From assembly GCF_023540835.1 (NCBI RefSeq), contig NZ_JALKCU010000001.1, positions 496,001 to 560,000 of the forward strand: 64,000 nucleotides of DNA. The letters run 5' to 3'. Under the pieces are notes generated by a model, which was given only the letters and a program-made list of their open reading frames with translations, did no database searches and had not been told where the DNA came from. A program made the translations under genes and the position numbers. Shown in pieces: positions 1 to 8,451 of the stretch. The DNA is from Marivivens geojensis (lineage in GTDB: Bacteria > Pseudomonadota > Alphaproteobacteria > Rhodobacterales > Rhodobacteraceae). The stretch's first letter is position 1. Every line of letters starts with the position of its first letter.

Positions 1-339
1 GACGGTGGTTACGCACAGATCCGCCTCTCCTCGGGTGAGCTTCGTCTCGTTCGTCAGGAATGCATGGCGACCATCGGTGCTGTGTCGAACCCTGACAACT
101 CGAACCAGAACTTCGGTAAAGCCGGTCGTATGCGCCTCAAAGGCATCCGTCCGTCGGTTCGCGGTGTTGCTATGAACCCGATCGACCACCCGCACGGTGG
201 TGGTGAAGGTCGTACCTCCGGTGGTCGTCACCCGGTTACCCCGTGGGGCAAGCCGACCAAAGGTGCACGTACCCGCAACAAGAAAAAAGCGTCGTCGAAG
301 CTTATCCTTCGTTCGCGCCACGCTAAGAAAGGGCGCTAA
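1..339 (+). CDS. rplB: 50S ribosomal protein L2, C-terminal part (5' end outside window)
   Basis: The reading frame is open from base 1, so the gene begins before the window; 112 codons are visible. L2 is a primary 23S rRNA-binding protein near the peptidyl-transferase centre. The visible part holds the conserved segment around [13 protein letters not shown], whose histidine is the L2 residue linked to peptidyl-transferase activity, and the usual basic tail. rpsS starts 3 bases after the stop, as in the S10 operon. Confidence 0.98.
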   Translation, partial: DGGYAQIRLSSGELRLVRQECMATIGAVSNPDNSNQNFGKAGRMRLKGIRPSVRGVAMNPIDHPHGGGEGRTSGGRHPVTPWGKPTKGARTRNKKKASSKLILRSRHAKKGR

Positions 340-342
340 GAT

Positions 343-621
343 ATGGCTCGCTCTGTATGGAAAGGTCCGTTCGTTGACGCTTATGTGCTTAAAAAAGCCG
401 AAGCTGCACGCGAAGCTGGCCGCAACGAAGTGATCAAGATTTGGTCGCGTCGCTCGACGATCCTGCCCCAATTCGTGGGCCTGACGTTTGGCGTTTACAA
501 CGGCAAAAAGCACGTTCCTGTGCTGGTATCCGAGGACATGATCGGTCAGAAATTCGGTGAATATTCGCCGACCCGTACCTACTACGGGCACGCTGCCGAC
601 AAGAAAGCGAAGCGGAAGTAA
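343..621 (+). CDS. rpsS: 30S ribosomal protein S19
   Basis: The 92-residue protein has the usual S19 length and N-terminus ([12 protein letters not shown]) and the C-terminal motif [20 protein letters not shown]19 sits in the 30S head next to S13, which is encoded at 10638. It lies between rplB and rplV with 3-base gaps, so translational coupling is likely. Confidence 0.98.
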   Translation: MARSVWKGPFVDAYVLKKAEAAREAGRNEVIKIWSRRSTILPQFVGLTFGVYNGKKHVPVLVSEDMIGQKFGEYSPTRTYYGHAADKKAKRK

Positions 622-624
622 GTC

Positions 625-1005
625 ATGGGCAAGGCACAGAATCCCCGCCGCGTGGCAGACAACGAAGCAATGGCAAAACTGCGCATGCTTCGTACTAGCC
701 CGCAGAAACTTAACCTCGTCGCCGCTATGATCCGTGGCAAGAAAGTCGAGAAGGCTCTGACCGACCTGACTTTCTCGAACAAGCGGATTGCTGTGGACGT
801 GAAGAAATGCCTTCAGTCCGCAATTGCGAACGCCGAGAACAACCACAACCTCGACGTTGATGAACTGGTCGTTGCCGAGGCTTATGTTGGCAAAAACCTC
901 ACCATGAAGCGCGGTCGTCCGCGTGCACGTGGTCGTTTTGGCAAGATCATGAAGCCGTTTTCGGAACTCACCATCAAGGTGCGTCAGATTGAGGAGCAAG
1001 CCTAA
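625..1005 (+). CDS. rplV: 50S ribosomal protein L22
   Basis: The 126-residue protein has the L22 core and the extended hairpin that lines the exit tunnel (residues [12 protein letters not shown] near the C-terminus). Its stop overlaps the rpsC start by one base (TAATG), typical of tight coupling in the S10 operon. Confidence 0.98.
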   Translation: MGKAQNPRRVADNEAMAKLRMLRTSPQKLNLVAAMIRGKKVEKALTDLTFSNKRIAVDVKKCLQSAIANAENNHNLDVDELVVAEAYVGKNLTMKRGRPRARGRFGKIMKPFSELTIKVRQIEEQA

Positions 1006-1715
1006 TGGGTAACAAAGTAAACCCCGTCGGTATGCGTCTTCAGGTCAACCGCACCTGGGACAGCCGTTGGTACGCCGACACCAAAGACTACGGTGACCTT
1101 CTTCTTGAAGACCTTAAAATTAAGGACTTCGTTAAGAAAGAAGCGAAACAAGCTGGTATCGCTCGCGTTATCATCGAACGCCCGCACAAAAAATGCCGCG
1201 TGACCATTCACGCTGCGCGTCCGGGTGTTATCATCGGTAAAAAAGGCGCCGACATCGAAGTTCTTCGCAAGAAGCTCGCAGCACTGACTGCAAGCGAACT
1301 GCACCTGAACATCGTTGAAGTACGCAAGCCTGAGCTGGACGCTGCCCTCGTTGCAGAGAGCATCGGTCAGCAGCTCGAGCGCCGTGTTTCGTTCCGTCGC
1401 GCTATGAAGCGCGCGGTTCAGAACGCAATGCGTATGGGCGCACTCGGCATTCGTGTAAACGTTGCTGGTCGTCTTGGTGGCGCTGAAATCGCACGTACCG
1501 AATGGTACCGCGAAGGCCGCGTTCCACTTCACACCCTGCGCGCTGACATCGACTATGCTCTGTTCGAAGCTATGACTCCGTACGGCATCATCGGTATCAA
1601 AGTGTGGATCTTCAAAGGCGAGATCATGGAACACGACCCGCAGGCTCGTGACCGTCGTCAAGCTGAAGCCCAAGATGGCCCCGCACCGCGCGGTGGCGAT
1701 CGTGGCCGTCGCTAA
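1005..1715 (+). CDS. rpsC: 30S ribosomal protein S3
   Basis: The 236-residue protein contains a KH RNA-binding domain with GxxG loop GKKG at about residues 78-81, and a C-terminal S3 domain ([19 protein letters not shown]). S3 is at the mRNA entry site of the 30S subunit. The acidic and basic extension after residue 215 is usual for alphaproteobacteria. rplP follows after 11 bases. Confidence 0.98.
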   Translation: MGNKVNPVGMRLQVNRTWDSRWYADTKDYGDLLLEDLKIKDFVKKEAKQAGIARVIIERPHKKCRVTIHAARPGVIIGKKGADIEVLRKKLAALTASELHLNIVEVRKPELDAALVAESIGQQLERRVSFRRAMKRAVQNAMRMGALGIRVNVAGRLGGAEIARTEWYREGRVPLHTLRADIDYALFEAMTPYGIIGIKVWIFKGEIMEHDPQARDRRQAEAQDGPAPRGGDRGRR

Positions 1716-1726
1716 GGAGCTAGATA

Positions 1727-2140
1727 ATGCTACAGCCTAAGCGTACAAAATTCCGCAAAATGCACAAAGGCCGTATCCACGGTCAAGCAAAAGGCGGTTC
1801 GGATCTGAACTTCGGTACATACGGCCTCAAAGCTGTTGAGCCCGAGCGTGTAACTGCACGTCAGATCGAAGCAGCACGTCGTGCGATGACCCGTCACATG
1901 AAGCGTCAAGGTCGTGTATGGATCCGTATTTTCCCGGATCTGCCGGTAACCGCTAAGCCTATCGAAGTTCGTATGGGTAAAGGTAAAGGTTCCGTCGACC
2001 GTTGGACTTGCAAAGTGAAGCCGGGCCGCGTCATGTTCGAAATCGACGGTGTATCCGAAGATATCGCACGTGAAGCACTGCGTCTCGCAGCGATGAAGCT
2101 GCCGATCAAGACCCGCACTGTGGTTCGCGAAGACTGGTAA
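1727..2140 (+). CDS. rplP: 50S ribosomal protein L16
   Basis: The 137-residue protein begins [11 protein letters not shown] and has the L16 loop VRMGKGKG near residues 81-88. Arg82 here aligns with E. coli L16 Arg81, which the oxygenase RoxA/YcfD hydroxylates in that species. A strong terminator follows directly, so this transcript ends here rather than continuing into rpmC as in E. coli. An opposite-strand 2OG oxygenase gene lies just downstream. Confidence 0.98.
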   Translation: MLQPKRTKFRKMHKGRIHGQAKGGSDLNFGTYGLKAVEPERVTARQIEAARRAMTRHMKRQGRVWIRIFPDLPVTAKPIEVRMGKGKGSVDRWTCKVKPGRVMFEIDGVSEDIAREALRLAAMKLPIKTRTVVREDW

Positions 2141-2160
2141 TCCAGTCGACAAGAATTAAG

Positions 2161-2188
2161 AAAGGCGCCCTATTGGGGCGCCTTTTTT
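2161..2188 (+). terminator. Intrinsic terminator after rplP
   Basis: A perfect 9-bp stem, AAAGGCGCC with GGCGCCTTT, closes a short loop and is followed by six T. It ends the S10 transcript and separates it from the convergent oxygenase gene. Confidence 0.9.
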
Positions 2189-2209
2189 GTTTCGGTTCCG
2201 TCGTGGGGA

Positions 2210-2830
2210 TTATTCCCACTTATAGTTGAAGCTCACCGACACACGGTCGTACTCTGACGTGTTCGCAGGTACTTCGTGGCGGAGCCAGCTTTCCCACAGG
2301 AACACATCACCGATTTCGGGTTTTTGGTAGATGAAGGCCTGCAATTCGCGACGCGCATCTTTGCGACGGGGTGGGGCAGCCATCATCATGCAATGACGCG
2401 GGTCTTCGAGTTTGAGCGACGAGGTGTCATCGGGCATCGAAACATAGGTGGTGCCGGAAATGACTGAATGCGGGTGCAAGTGAGACCCGTGGTTACCGCC
2501 TTCAGGCAAAATGTTGATCCACAAGTCTTCGAGGACAAGTTCGCGACCGTCCAGATTGAACTCTAGGTCTTTGGCGAATTCAGCGACGTGATTGTCGAGC
2601 GCCTCTTTGACGGCAGCGAACACTGGCGACCGCCACGGGAGGTCTGTGAGGGAGGCGTAGCTTGTATAACCGGGGTAGCCGTTTTCCTCGCACCATTGCT
2701 GGCCTGCCTCGTCATCTTCCATGATGGCGTAGCAGTTGTCGTGCAGTTCTTCTTCATCAATCTTGTGGCCGAACTCGGTTAAGCGGCCTTTGTAAAAGCG
2801 GGTTACGAAAAGAGATTCGATTTTGGCCAT
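2210..2830 (-). CDS. 2OG-Fe(II) oxygenase, TIGR02466-like family
   Basis: The 206-residue protein is predicted to be a cytosolic 2-oxoglutarate and iron dependent hydroxylase. The double-stranded beta-helix signature is visible: NHGSHLHPHSVISGTTYV in the middle, then a P-x-x-GDVFLW strand, SWLRHEVP (distal His) and RVSVSFNY (Arg for 2OG). The substrate is not known. I chose ATG at 2830 because an AGGAG lies 7 bases upstream; an in-frame TTG 15 bases earlier would place that ribosome site inside the gene. It lies convergent to rplP inside the ribosomal cluster, which suggests, without proof, a translation-related substrate. Confidence 0.85.
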   Translation of the reverse strand: MAKIESLFVTRFYKGRLTEFGHKIDEEELHDNCYAIMEDDEAGQQWCEENGYPGYTSYASLTDLPWRSPVFAAVKEALDNHVAEFAKDLEFNLDGRELVLEDLWINILPEGGNHGSHLHPHSVISGTTYVSMPDDTSSLKLEDPRHCMMMAAPPRRKDARRELQAFIYQKPEIGDVFLWESWLRHEVPANTSEYDRVSVSFNYKWE

Positions 2831-2929
2831 GTTGGGCTCCTGCAAAAAGTCTTGATCTGGCAGTTAGGCCCCGTTTAGCATCAACGGCACCGGCTGCCCA
2901 AGTTTTCTTGGGGAAATGCCCTATTCCTC

Positions 2930-2958
2930 TTGCCTCCCAATGACCAGCACCTTATACG
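2930..2958 (+). promoter_or_regulatory. Candidate sigma-70 promoter for rpmC and the spc genes
   Basis: The -35 TTGCCT (2930-2935) and -10 TATACG (2953-2958) are separated by 17 bases, about 120 bases upstream of rpmC. The same -10 TATACG occurs upstream of rplO. A promoter is needed here because the oxygenase gene and a terminator cut the cluster. Confidence 0.5.
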
Positions 2959-3077
2959 GCGCTATCTCACGATTCCCGTCTACGGGATTCGTGTGTTTTG
3001 TTATTCGTCCACCAGGAACAGGGTGACCCGCAAAATAATGCGAGCGGAGCCCTCTGGTGTTAAGAAAGGAAAAGGCT

Positions 3078-3275
3078 ATGAACGCCACTGAACTTCGCGC
3101 CAAGACGCCGGAACAGCTCCGGGAAGATCTGGTCGCTCTGAAGAAAGAGCAGTTTAACCTGCGCTTCCAGCAGGCCACCGGCCAACTGGAAAACAATGCT
3201 CGTATGCGCACCGTCCGTCGTGACGCTGCACGCGTGCTGACTATTCTGAACGAAAAAGCTGCAGCGGAGGCCTAA
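3078..3275 (+). CDS. rpmC: 50S ribosomal protein L29
   Basis: This is a 65-residue two-helix protein of normal L29 length, with the conserved [10 protein letters not shown] and GQLEN segments. I start it at ATG 3078, preceded by AAGGAAAAGG; an upstream GTG at 3057 would add residues foreign to the family. L29 sits at the tunnel exit. rpsQ follows after 3 bases. Confidence 0.97.
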   Translation: MNATELRAKTPEQLREDLVALKKEQFNLRFQQATGQLENNARMRTVRRDAARVLTILNEKAAAEA

Positions 3276-3278
3276 GAC

Positions 3279-3509
3279 ATGCCCAAACGTATCCTTCAGG
3301 GTGTTGTCACCTCGAACCAGAACGAACAGACCGTAACCGTATTGGTCGAACGTCGTTTCAAGCACCCGCTGCTTCACAAAACCGTCCGTAAGTCGAAGAA
3401 ATATCGCGCTCACGACGAGAATAACCAATTCAACGTAGGTGACACCGTCCGTATCCAGGAATGTGCACCGAAGTCGAAGACCAAACGCTGGGAAGTCATC
3501 ACCGCCTAA
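3279..3509 (+). CDS. rpsQ: 30S ribosomal protein S17
   Basis: The 76-residue OB-fold protein has the usual S17 features, [14 protein letters not shown] at the start and the signature [18 protein letters not shown] near the end. It binds the 5' domain of 16S rRNA. A 78-base gap without an obvious terminator separates it from rplN. Confidence 0.97.
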   Translation: MPKRILQGVVTSNQNEQTVTVLVERRFKHPLLHKTVRKSKKYRAHDENNQFNVGDTVRIQECAPKSKTKRWEVITA

Positions 3510-3587
3510 TTGCGGTGATCCCAGTTTAATCGAAACCCTGGGGATCAGGACAATACTGCAAGTCCCCCCAAAGGTCGGGAGTAACCC

Positions 3588-3956
3588 ATGATCCAGATGC
3601 AGACAAATCTGGATGTAGCTGACAACAGCGGCGCTCGCCGTGTTCAGTGCATCAAGGTTCTCGGCGGTTCGCACCGTCGTTATGCGTCGGTTGGTGACAT
3701 CATCGTAGTATCGGTGAAAGAAGCCATCCCACGCGGCCGTGTTAAGAAAGGTGACGTCCGTAAGGCCGTCGTCGTTCGCACCGCCAAAGAGGTTCGTCGT
3801 GAAGACGGTACCGCAATTCGTTTTGACCGTAACGCGGCTGTTATCTTGAATAACAACGGCGAGCCGGTCGGCACCCGTATCTTCGGACCGGTTGTTCGCG
3901 AACTGCGCGCTAAGAACTTCATGAAAATCATCTCGCTTGCTCCGGAGGTGCTGTAA
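3588..3956 (+). CDS. rplN: 50S ribosomal protein L14
   Basis: The 122-residue protein starts [17 protein letters not shown], the hallmark of L14, and ends with the [18 protein letters not shown] tail. L14 contributes to the intersubunit bridge to 16S helix 14. Its stop overlaps the rplX start by one base. Confidence 0.98.
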   Translation: MIQMQTNLDVADNSGARRVQCIKVLGGSHRRYASVGDIIVVSVKEAIPRGRVKKGDVRKAVVVRTAKEVRREDGTAIRFDRNAAVILNNNGEPVGTRIFGPVVRELRAKNFMKIISLAPEVL

Positions 3957-4261
3957 TGGCTGCGAAACTCCGTAAAGGTGACAAAGTCATCGTTCTGGCT
4001 GGCAAAGACAAAGGTAAAACCGGTGAAATCACTTCGGTTAACCCGTCTGCTGGCAAGGCCGTTGTCGATGGCGTGAACATGGCCATCCGTCACACTCGCC
4101 AAACTCAGACTGCACAGGGCGGCCGCCTTCCTAAGGCAATGCCGATCGATCTGTCGAACCTGGCTATCGTTGATGCAAACGGCAAAGCAACTCGCGTTGG
4201 CTTCCGCATGGAAGGCGACAAGAAAGTTCGCTTCGCTAAGACAACAGGAGACGTTATCTGA
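3956..4261 (+). CDS. rplX: 50S ribosomal protein L24
   Basis: The 101-residue protein carries the KOW motif near its N-terminus ([19 protein letters not shown]). L24 starts 50S assembly on 23S domain I. It overlaps rplN and rplE by one base each, indicating coupled translation. Confidence 0.98.
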   Translation: MAAKLRKGDKVIVLAGKDKGKTGEITSVNPSAGKAVVDGVNMAIRHTRQTQTAQGGRLPKAMPIDLSNLAIVDANGKATRVGFRMEGDKKVRFAKTTGDVI

Positions 4262-4824
4262 TGCTTGACACTGCTAACTACTCCCCGCGTCTTAAGGACC
4301 TCTACAAAGCGACTATCAAAGCCGCTCTGAAAGAAGAGTTCGCATACAAAAACGATATGCAGATCCCGCGTCTGGACAAAATCGTTCTGAACATTGGTTG
4401 TGGTGCTGAAGCTGTTCGTGACAGCAAAAAAGCCAAATCCGCTGTTGAGGATCTGTCCACCATCGCAGGTCAGCAGGCTGTTTCCACGAAAGCAAAGAAA
4501 TCCATCGCTGGTTTCCGCGTTCGTGAAGATATGCCGCTCGGCGCTAAAGTTACCCTCCGCGGTGACCGTATGTACGAATTCCTTGATCGTCTGATCACAA
4601 TCGCAATGCCTCGTATCCGCGACTTCCGCGGCGTATCGGGCACTTCGTTTGACGGCCGTGGCAACTACGCTACCGGTCTTAAGGAACACATCGTATTCCC
4701 AGAAATCAACTTTGATAAAGTTGATGAAGTCTGGGGTATGGACATCGTCATCTGCACTACCGCGAAAACTGACGCGGAAGCGAAAGCGCTGTTGAAGCAT
4801 TTCAACATGCCGTTCAACAGCTAA
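4261..4824 (+). CDS. rplE: 50S ribosomal protein L5
   Basis: The 187-residue protein has the L5 signatures ([39 protein letters not shown]). L5 binds 5S rRNA with L18 (6108) in the central protuberance. rpsN starts 16 bases downstream behind GGAGAG. Confidence 0.98.
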   Translation: MLDTANYSPRLKDLYKATIKAALKEEFAYKNDMQIPRLDKIVLNIGCGAEAVRDSKKAKSAVEDLSTIAGQQAVSTKAKKSIAGFRVREDMPLGAKVTLRGDRMYEFLDRLITIAMPRIRDFRGVSGTSFDGRGNYATGLKEHIVFPEINFDKVDEVWGMDIVICTTAKTDAEAKALLKHFNMPFNS

Positions 4825-4840
4825 GCGCGGAGAGAGAACT

Positions 4841-5146
4841 ATGGCTAAAAAATCCATGATCGAACGCGAAAAAAAGCGTGAGCGTCTGGTGGCAAAATTT
4901 GCTGCTAAGCGCGCAGAGCTTAAAGAAATCGCGAACGATGAAACTAAGTCGATGGAAGAGCGCTTCAAAGCACGCTTGAAGCTCGCGGAACTCCCGCGTA
5001 ACAGCTCTGCCACCCGTCTTCATAACCGTTGCCAGCTGACTGGTCGTCCGCATGCGTATTACCGCAAGCTGAAAGTCAGCCGTATCATGCTCCGTAATCT
5101 CGGCTCCAATGGCGAGATCCCGGGCTTGGTCAAGTCAAGCTGGTAA
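4841..5146 (+). CDS. rpsN: 30S ribosomal protein S14 (long, zinc-free type)
   Basis: At 101 residues this is the long S14 form lacking the CxxC zinc pairs of the short form. The conserved C-terminal block [13 protein letters not shown] is present. It is followed 13 bases later by rpsH. Confidence 0.98.
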   Translation: MAKKSMIEREKKRERLVAKFAAKRAELKEIANDETKSMEERFKARLKLAELPRNSSATRLHNRCQLTGRPHAYYRKLKVSRIMLRNLGSNGEIPGLVKSSW

Positions 5147-5159
5147 GGAGGGTTAGAAC

Positions 5160-5552
5160 ATGAACGATCCTATCGGTGATATGCTGACCCGTATCCGTAA
5201 CGCTCAAATGCGCGGCAAGTCGACTGTTTCGACTCCGGCATCCAAGCTGCGCGGTTGGGTTCTCGATGTGTTGACTGCAGAAGGCTACATCCGTGGCTAC
5301 GAAGCTGGCACGGATGACCGTGGTCACCCGACACTCGAAATCAGCCTGAAATACTACGAAGGCACTCCTGTCATTCGCGAACTGAAGCGGGTTTCTAAAC
5401 CTGGTCGTCGCGTTTACATGGGCGTCAAGGACATCCCGTCGGTCCGTCAGGGCCTCGGTTTGTCGATTGTCTCCACCCCAAAGGGTGTGATGTCGGACGC
5501 AAGCGCACGCGCAGCCAACGTTGGCGGCGAAGTGCTCTGCACCATCTTCTAA
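5160..5552 (+). CDS. rpsH: 30S ribosomal protein S8
   Basis: The 130-residue protein begins with the S8 motif [14 protein letters not shown] and ends with the [16 protein letters not shown] and GGEVLCTIF segments. In E. coli S8 is the translational repressor of the spc operon; a similar role is plausible here but is not shown by the sequence. GGAGGG precedes the next gene. Confidence 0.98.
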   Translation: MNDPIGDMLTRIRNAQMRGKSTVSTPASKLRGWVLDVLTAEGYIRGYEAGTDDRGHPTLEISLKYYEGTPVIRELKRVSKPGRRVYMGVKDIPSVRQGLGLSIVSTPKGVMSDASARAANVGGEVLCTIF

Positions 5553-5562
5553 GGAGGGTCTG

Positions 5563-6096
5563 ATGTCTCGTATTGGTAAAAAACCGGTCGAGCTGCCCAG
5601 CGGCGTTACTGCCACTGTGTCGGGTCAGACCATCGAAGTTAAGGGTCCGAAAGGCACCCGTTCCTTCTCTGCTACCGACGATGTGACCATCGCTGTCGAA
5701 GAGAACGCTGTAAAAGTGACCCCGCGTGGCACTTCGAAGCGCGCTCGTCAGCAGTGGGGCATGTCCCGCTCGATGGTAGAAAACCTGATTATCGGCGTGA
5801 CCGAAGGCTTCAAAAAAGAGCTGGAAATCACCGGTGTTGGTTACCGTGCTAACATTCAGGGTAACACCCTGAAGCTGGCTCTCGGTTACTCGCACGACGT
5901 CGACTTCGATATCCCGGCTGGCGTAACCGTCACCGCACCGAAGCAGACCGAAATCGTTGTGGAAGGTATCGACCAACAGCTGGTGGGGCAGGTTGCTGCT
6001 AACATCCGCGAGTGGCGTAAACCAGAGCCGTACAAAGGCAAAGGTATTCGCTACAAGGGCGAGTACATCTTCCGCAAAGAAGGTAAGAAGAAGTAA
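5563..6096 (+). CDS. rplF: 50S ribosomal protein L6
   Basis: The 177-residue protein has two L6 domains. The start is ATG 5563 ([12 protein letters not shown]) directly after AAGGAGGG; an earlier in-frame start would overlap rpsH and is not family-like. The C-terminal signature [14 protein letters not shown] is intact. L6 lies near the sarcin-ricin loop. Confidence 0.98.
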   Translation: MSRIGKKPVELPSGVTATVSGQTIEVKGPKGTRSFSATDDVTIAVEENAVKVTPRGTSKRARQQWGMSRSMVENLIIGVTEGFKKELEITGVGYRANIQGNTLKLALGYSHDVDFDIPAGVTVTAPKQTEIVVEGIDQQLVGQVAANIREWRKPEPYKGKGIRYKGEYIFRKEGKKK

Positions 6097-6107
6097 GGAA
6101 CGCAAAA

Positions 6108-6467
6108 ATGGCAAACAGCAAACGGGAATTGTTCCTAAAGCGCCGCCTGCGCGTCCGGAACAAACTTCGCAAAGTGAACGCTGGCCGCGTACGTCTGTCG
6201 GTTCACCGTTCGAACAAGAACATCAGCGTCCAGCTGATCGACGACATCCAGGGCACCACCCTGGCTGCGGCTTCGACCCTCGAAAAGGATCTGGGCTTCG
6301 TCGGCAAGAACAACAAAGAGGCCGCAGCCAAAGTTGGTCAGGTTATCGCAGAGCGCGCGAAAGCAGCTGGCGTTACCGAAGCTTACTTCGACCGCGGTGG
6401 CTTCCTGTTCCACGGCAAAGTGAAGGCTCTGGCCGACGCTGCGCGTGAAGCTGGTCTGAAGATCTAA
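6108..6467 (+). CDS. rplR: 50S ribosomal protein L18
   Basis: The 119-residue protein has the basic N-terminus and the conserved [15 protein letters not shown] and [23 protein letters not shown] blocks of L18. It binds 5S rRNA together with L5. An AAGGAG motif precedes rpsE, 12 bases on. Confidence 0.98.
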   Translation: MANSKRELFLKRRLRVRNKLRKVNAGRVRLSVHRSNKNISVQLIDDIQGTTLAAASTLEKDLGFVGKNNKEAAAKVGQVIAERAKAAGVTEAYFDRGGFLFHGKVKALADAAREAGLKI

Positions 6468-6479
6468 GGAGACGAGAGT

Positions 6480-7040
6480 ATGGCAGAACGTGAAAACCGC
6501 CGGGACCGTCGCGAACGCGACGAAGCACCGGAATTCGCCGATCGTCTCGTGGCGATCAACCGCGTCTCGAAAACCGTTAAGGGTGGTAAGCGCTTTGGCT
6601 TCGCTGCTCTGGTGGTTGTCGGTGACCAAAAGGGCCGCGTAGGCTTCGGTAAAGGTAAAGCTAAGGAAGTTCCTGAAGCGATCCGTAAAGCTACCGAACA
6701 AGCTAAGCGTCAGATGATCCGCGTGCCGCTGCGCGACGGTCGTACCCTGCACCACGATATCGAAGGCCGTCACGGCGCTGGTCGCGTAGTAATGCGCACC
6801 GCTCCTGAAGGTACTGGTATCATCGCGGGTGGTCCGATGCGTGCAGTTTTCGAAATGCTTGGCGTCAAAGACGTTGTTTCGAAATCGCTCGGTTCGCAGA
6901 ACCCTTACAACATGATCCGCGCAACTCTGGACGGTCTGAAGAAAGAAGCTTCGCCTCGTTCCGTTGCAGCGCGTCGTGGCAAGAAAGTTGCTGACATCCT
7001 CCGCAAGCCGGAAGAAGCAGCAGCCGAAGCAGAAGCGTAA
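6480..7040 (+). CDS. rpsE: 30S ribosomal protein S5
   Basis: The 186-residue protein contains the double-stranded RNA-binding-like N-domain ([19 protein letters not shown]) and the second domain with [16 protein letters not shown]5 helps decoding accuracy and mRNA unwinding. The acidic N-terminal extension and the alanine and glutamate rich tail are common in alphaproteobacteria. Confidence 0.98.
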   Translation: MAERENRRDRRERDEAPEFADRLVAINRVSKTVKGGKRFGFAALVVVGDQKGRVGFGKGKAKEVPEAIRKATEQAKRQMIRVPLRDGRTLHHDIEGRHGAGRVVMRTAPEGTGIIAGGPMRAVFEMLGVKDVVSKSLGSQNPYNMIRATLDGLKKEASPRSVAARRGKKVADILRKPEEAAAEAEA

Positions 7041-7052
7041 GGAGTCTGTATC

Positions 7053-7241
7053 ATGGCTAAAACGATCGTTGTTAAACAGATCGGTTCTCCGATCCGTCGC
7101 CCAGCCAAACAGCGCGCTACGCTGATCGGTCTGGGTCTGAACAAGATGCACAAGACACGTGAACTCGAAGATACACCTTCGGTACGCGGCATGGTCGAAA
7201 GCATCCCGCACCTCGTCGAGATTATCGAAGAGCGCGGCTAA
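7053..7241 (+). CDS. rpmD: 50S ribosomal protein L30
   Basis: The 62-residue protein has the L30 pattern ([22 protein letters not shown], split over two strands, then the [18 protein letters not shown] helix). It is the last gene before a strong terminator, so it is transcriptionally separated from rplO, with which it is normally adjacent. Confidence 0.98.
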   Translation: MAKTIVVKQIGSPIRRPAKQRATLIGLGLNKMHKTRELEDTPSVRGMVESIPHLVEIIEERG

Positions 7242-7263
7242 GCTTCATAGCATAACAATTATA

Positions 7264-7295
7264 AAACGCCCCGCAGGTTTTTGTGGGGCGTTTTT
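7264..7295 (+). terminator. Intrinsic terminator after rpmD
   Basis: The stem AAACGCCCC with GGGGCGTTT is followed by a T run. It closes the first spc transcript. Confidence 0.88.
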
Positions 7296-7368
7296 GTTTG
7301 GGTAATTGAAGTAATGCTGCAGCGCGGCGTCATGCAGTAAATGCATGGCGGGCGTTCCGAACGGGAAT

Positions 7369-7397
7369 TTGTTAGCGCGAACGGGTGCACGTATATT
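7369..7397 (+). promoter_or_regulatory. Candidate promoter of the DUF1127 gene
   Basis: The -35 TTGTTA (7369-7374) and -10 TATATT (7392-7397) are spaced by 17 bases, about 70 bases upstream of the DUF1127 start. With terminators on both sides this makes the small gene its own transcription unit. Confidence 0.55.
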
Positions 7398-7469
7398 CAG
7401 AGACAGAAGAGGACAAGAACACATCCTCGCCGGGGCAACCGGCTCTGGCATTGAAAAAGGAATACGAAA

Positions 7470-7691
7470 ATGGCTCACATCACTTTCCACGCACCCCGCG
7501 TTGCTCACTTTGATCTTGGTGCAATTGTTCGCACCAAAGTTGCAGAAGTGAAGGAGGCGCTGGCCCGTCGCGCTGAATACCGCGCAGTGTACAACGAATT
7601 GGCTGCAATGACCGATCGTGACCTCGCAGATATCGGTATCTCGCGCGGAATGATCGAAGACGTTGCACATCAGGCGGCTTACAAGAACTAA
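7470..7691 (+). CDS. DUF1127 small protein
   Basis: The 73-residue protein ends with the DUF1127 (YjiS-like) motif: an arginine-rich helix, then ELAAMTDRDLADIGISRGMI. Some alphaproteobacterial members of this family affect small-RNA turnover and phosphate or stress responses; whether this one does is unknown. AAAAAGGAA precedes the ATG. It is a separate gene with its own promoter and terminator inserted between rpmD and rplO, and is probably short-lived or condition dependent. Confidence 0.88.
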   Translation: MAHITFHAPRVAHFDLGAIVRTKVAEVKEALARRAEYRAVYNELAAMTDRDLADIGISRGMIEDVAHQAAYKN

Positions 7692-7715
7692 GCGCTGTCT
7701 AGAGATTAAAGCTGA

Positions 7716-7744
7716 GCCTCGATGCAAACATCGGGGCTTTTGTT
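7716..7744 (+). terminator. Intrinsic terminator after the DUF1127 gene
   Basis: The hairpin GCCtCGATG-CAAA-CATCGgGGC is followed by TTTTG and a TTTTTT run. Confidence 0.8.
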
Positions 7745-7759
7745 TTTTCAGCCAAAGCT

Positions 7760-7788
7760 TGCAATACGGAACCTCGGGCCGTATACGC
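7760..7788 (+). promoter_or_regulatory. Candidate promoter for rplO
   Basis: The -35 TTGCAA (7760-7765) and -10 TATACG (7783-7788) are 17 bases apart, about 90 bases upstream of rplO. The -10 is identical to that proposed upstream of rpmC. Confidence 0.5.
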
Positions 7789-7881
7789 ACGCGGTGGCCC
7801 GCTTTGGGTCCAGAATCATAACCATTATGCCGTGTTTGCCCACTCCGTCGCTGGAGGGCAGTTCCGGCAAGGAGAAGCGAC

Positions 7882-8346
7882 ATGAAACTTAATGAACTTC
7901 GCGATAATGCAGGCGCAACCAAGAAACGTATGCGCGTTGCTCGTGGTCCGGGCTCGGGCAAAGGTAAAACCGCTGGCCGTGGTATCAAAGGTCAGAAATC
8001 CCGTTCGGGCGTAGCGATCAACGGCTACGAAGGCGGCCAGATGCCCCTCTACCAGCGTCTGCCTAAGCGCGGCTTCACCACGCCGAACGCGAAGAAATAC
8101 GCAGTTGTTAACCTCGGCCTTATCCAGAAATTCATCGACGCTGGCAAACTCGACGCTGCCAACATCAACGAAGACACTCTGGTTGCTTCGGGCCTGATCC
8201 GTCGCAAACTGGACGGCATCCGCGTTCTCGCAAAAGGCGAGATCACCGCAAAAGCTACCATCTCCGTTACCGGCGCTTCGAAAGGCGCTGTTGAAGCGGT
8301 TGAAAAGGCTGGCGGCAAGCTGACTGTTGTTGCAGCAGCAGAATAA
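7882..8346 (+). CDS. rplO: 50S ribosomal protein L15
   Basis: The 154-residue protein starts [22 protein letters not shown] and has the glycine and lysine rich segment [20 protein letters not shown] of L15. AAGGAGAAGC precedes the start. It is followed by two hairpins before secY, so part of its transcripts may stop there. Confidence 0.98.
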   Translation: MKLNELRDNAGATKKRMRVARGPGSGKGKTAGRGIKGQKSRSGVAINGYEGGQMPLYQRLPKRGFTTPNAKKYAVVNLGLIQKFIDAGKLDAANINEDTLVASGLIRRKLDGIRVLAKGEITAKATISVTGASKGAVEAVEKAGGKLTVVAAAE

Positions 8347-8395
8347 GGGTTGTGAGTGCCCTTTCGGGCGCTTACTTACCTAACTAGTTTCCTTG

Positions 8396-8430
8396 CGCCG
8401 CCGTCCGGGAAAACCGGTCGGCGGCGTTTT
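8396..8430 (+). terminator. Hairpin or attenuator between rplO and secY
   Basis: The long stem CGCCGCCG-t-CCGG with CCGG-t-CGGCGGCG is followed by TTTT. A smaller hairpin (AGTGCCC with GGGCGCT, 8355-8372) precedes it. secY starts 22 bases on and I see no separate strong promoter, so partial read-through would set secY below rplO. Confidence 0.7.
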
Positions 8431-8451
8431 CGATGAAAGAGACACCGACTT

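Noticed and set aside
6135-7211. A 358-codon minus-strand frame across rplR, rpsE and rpmD
   Set aside because: Same antisense codon-bias artefact; it spans three certain genes.
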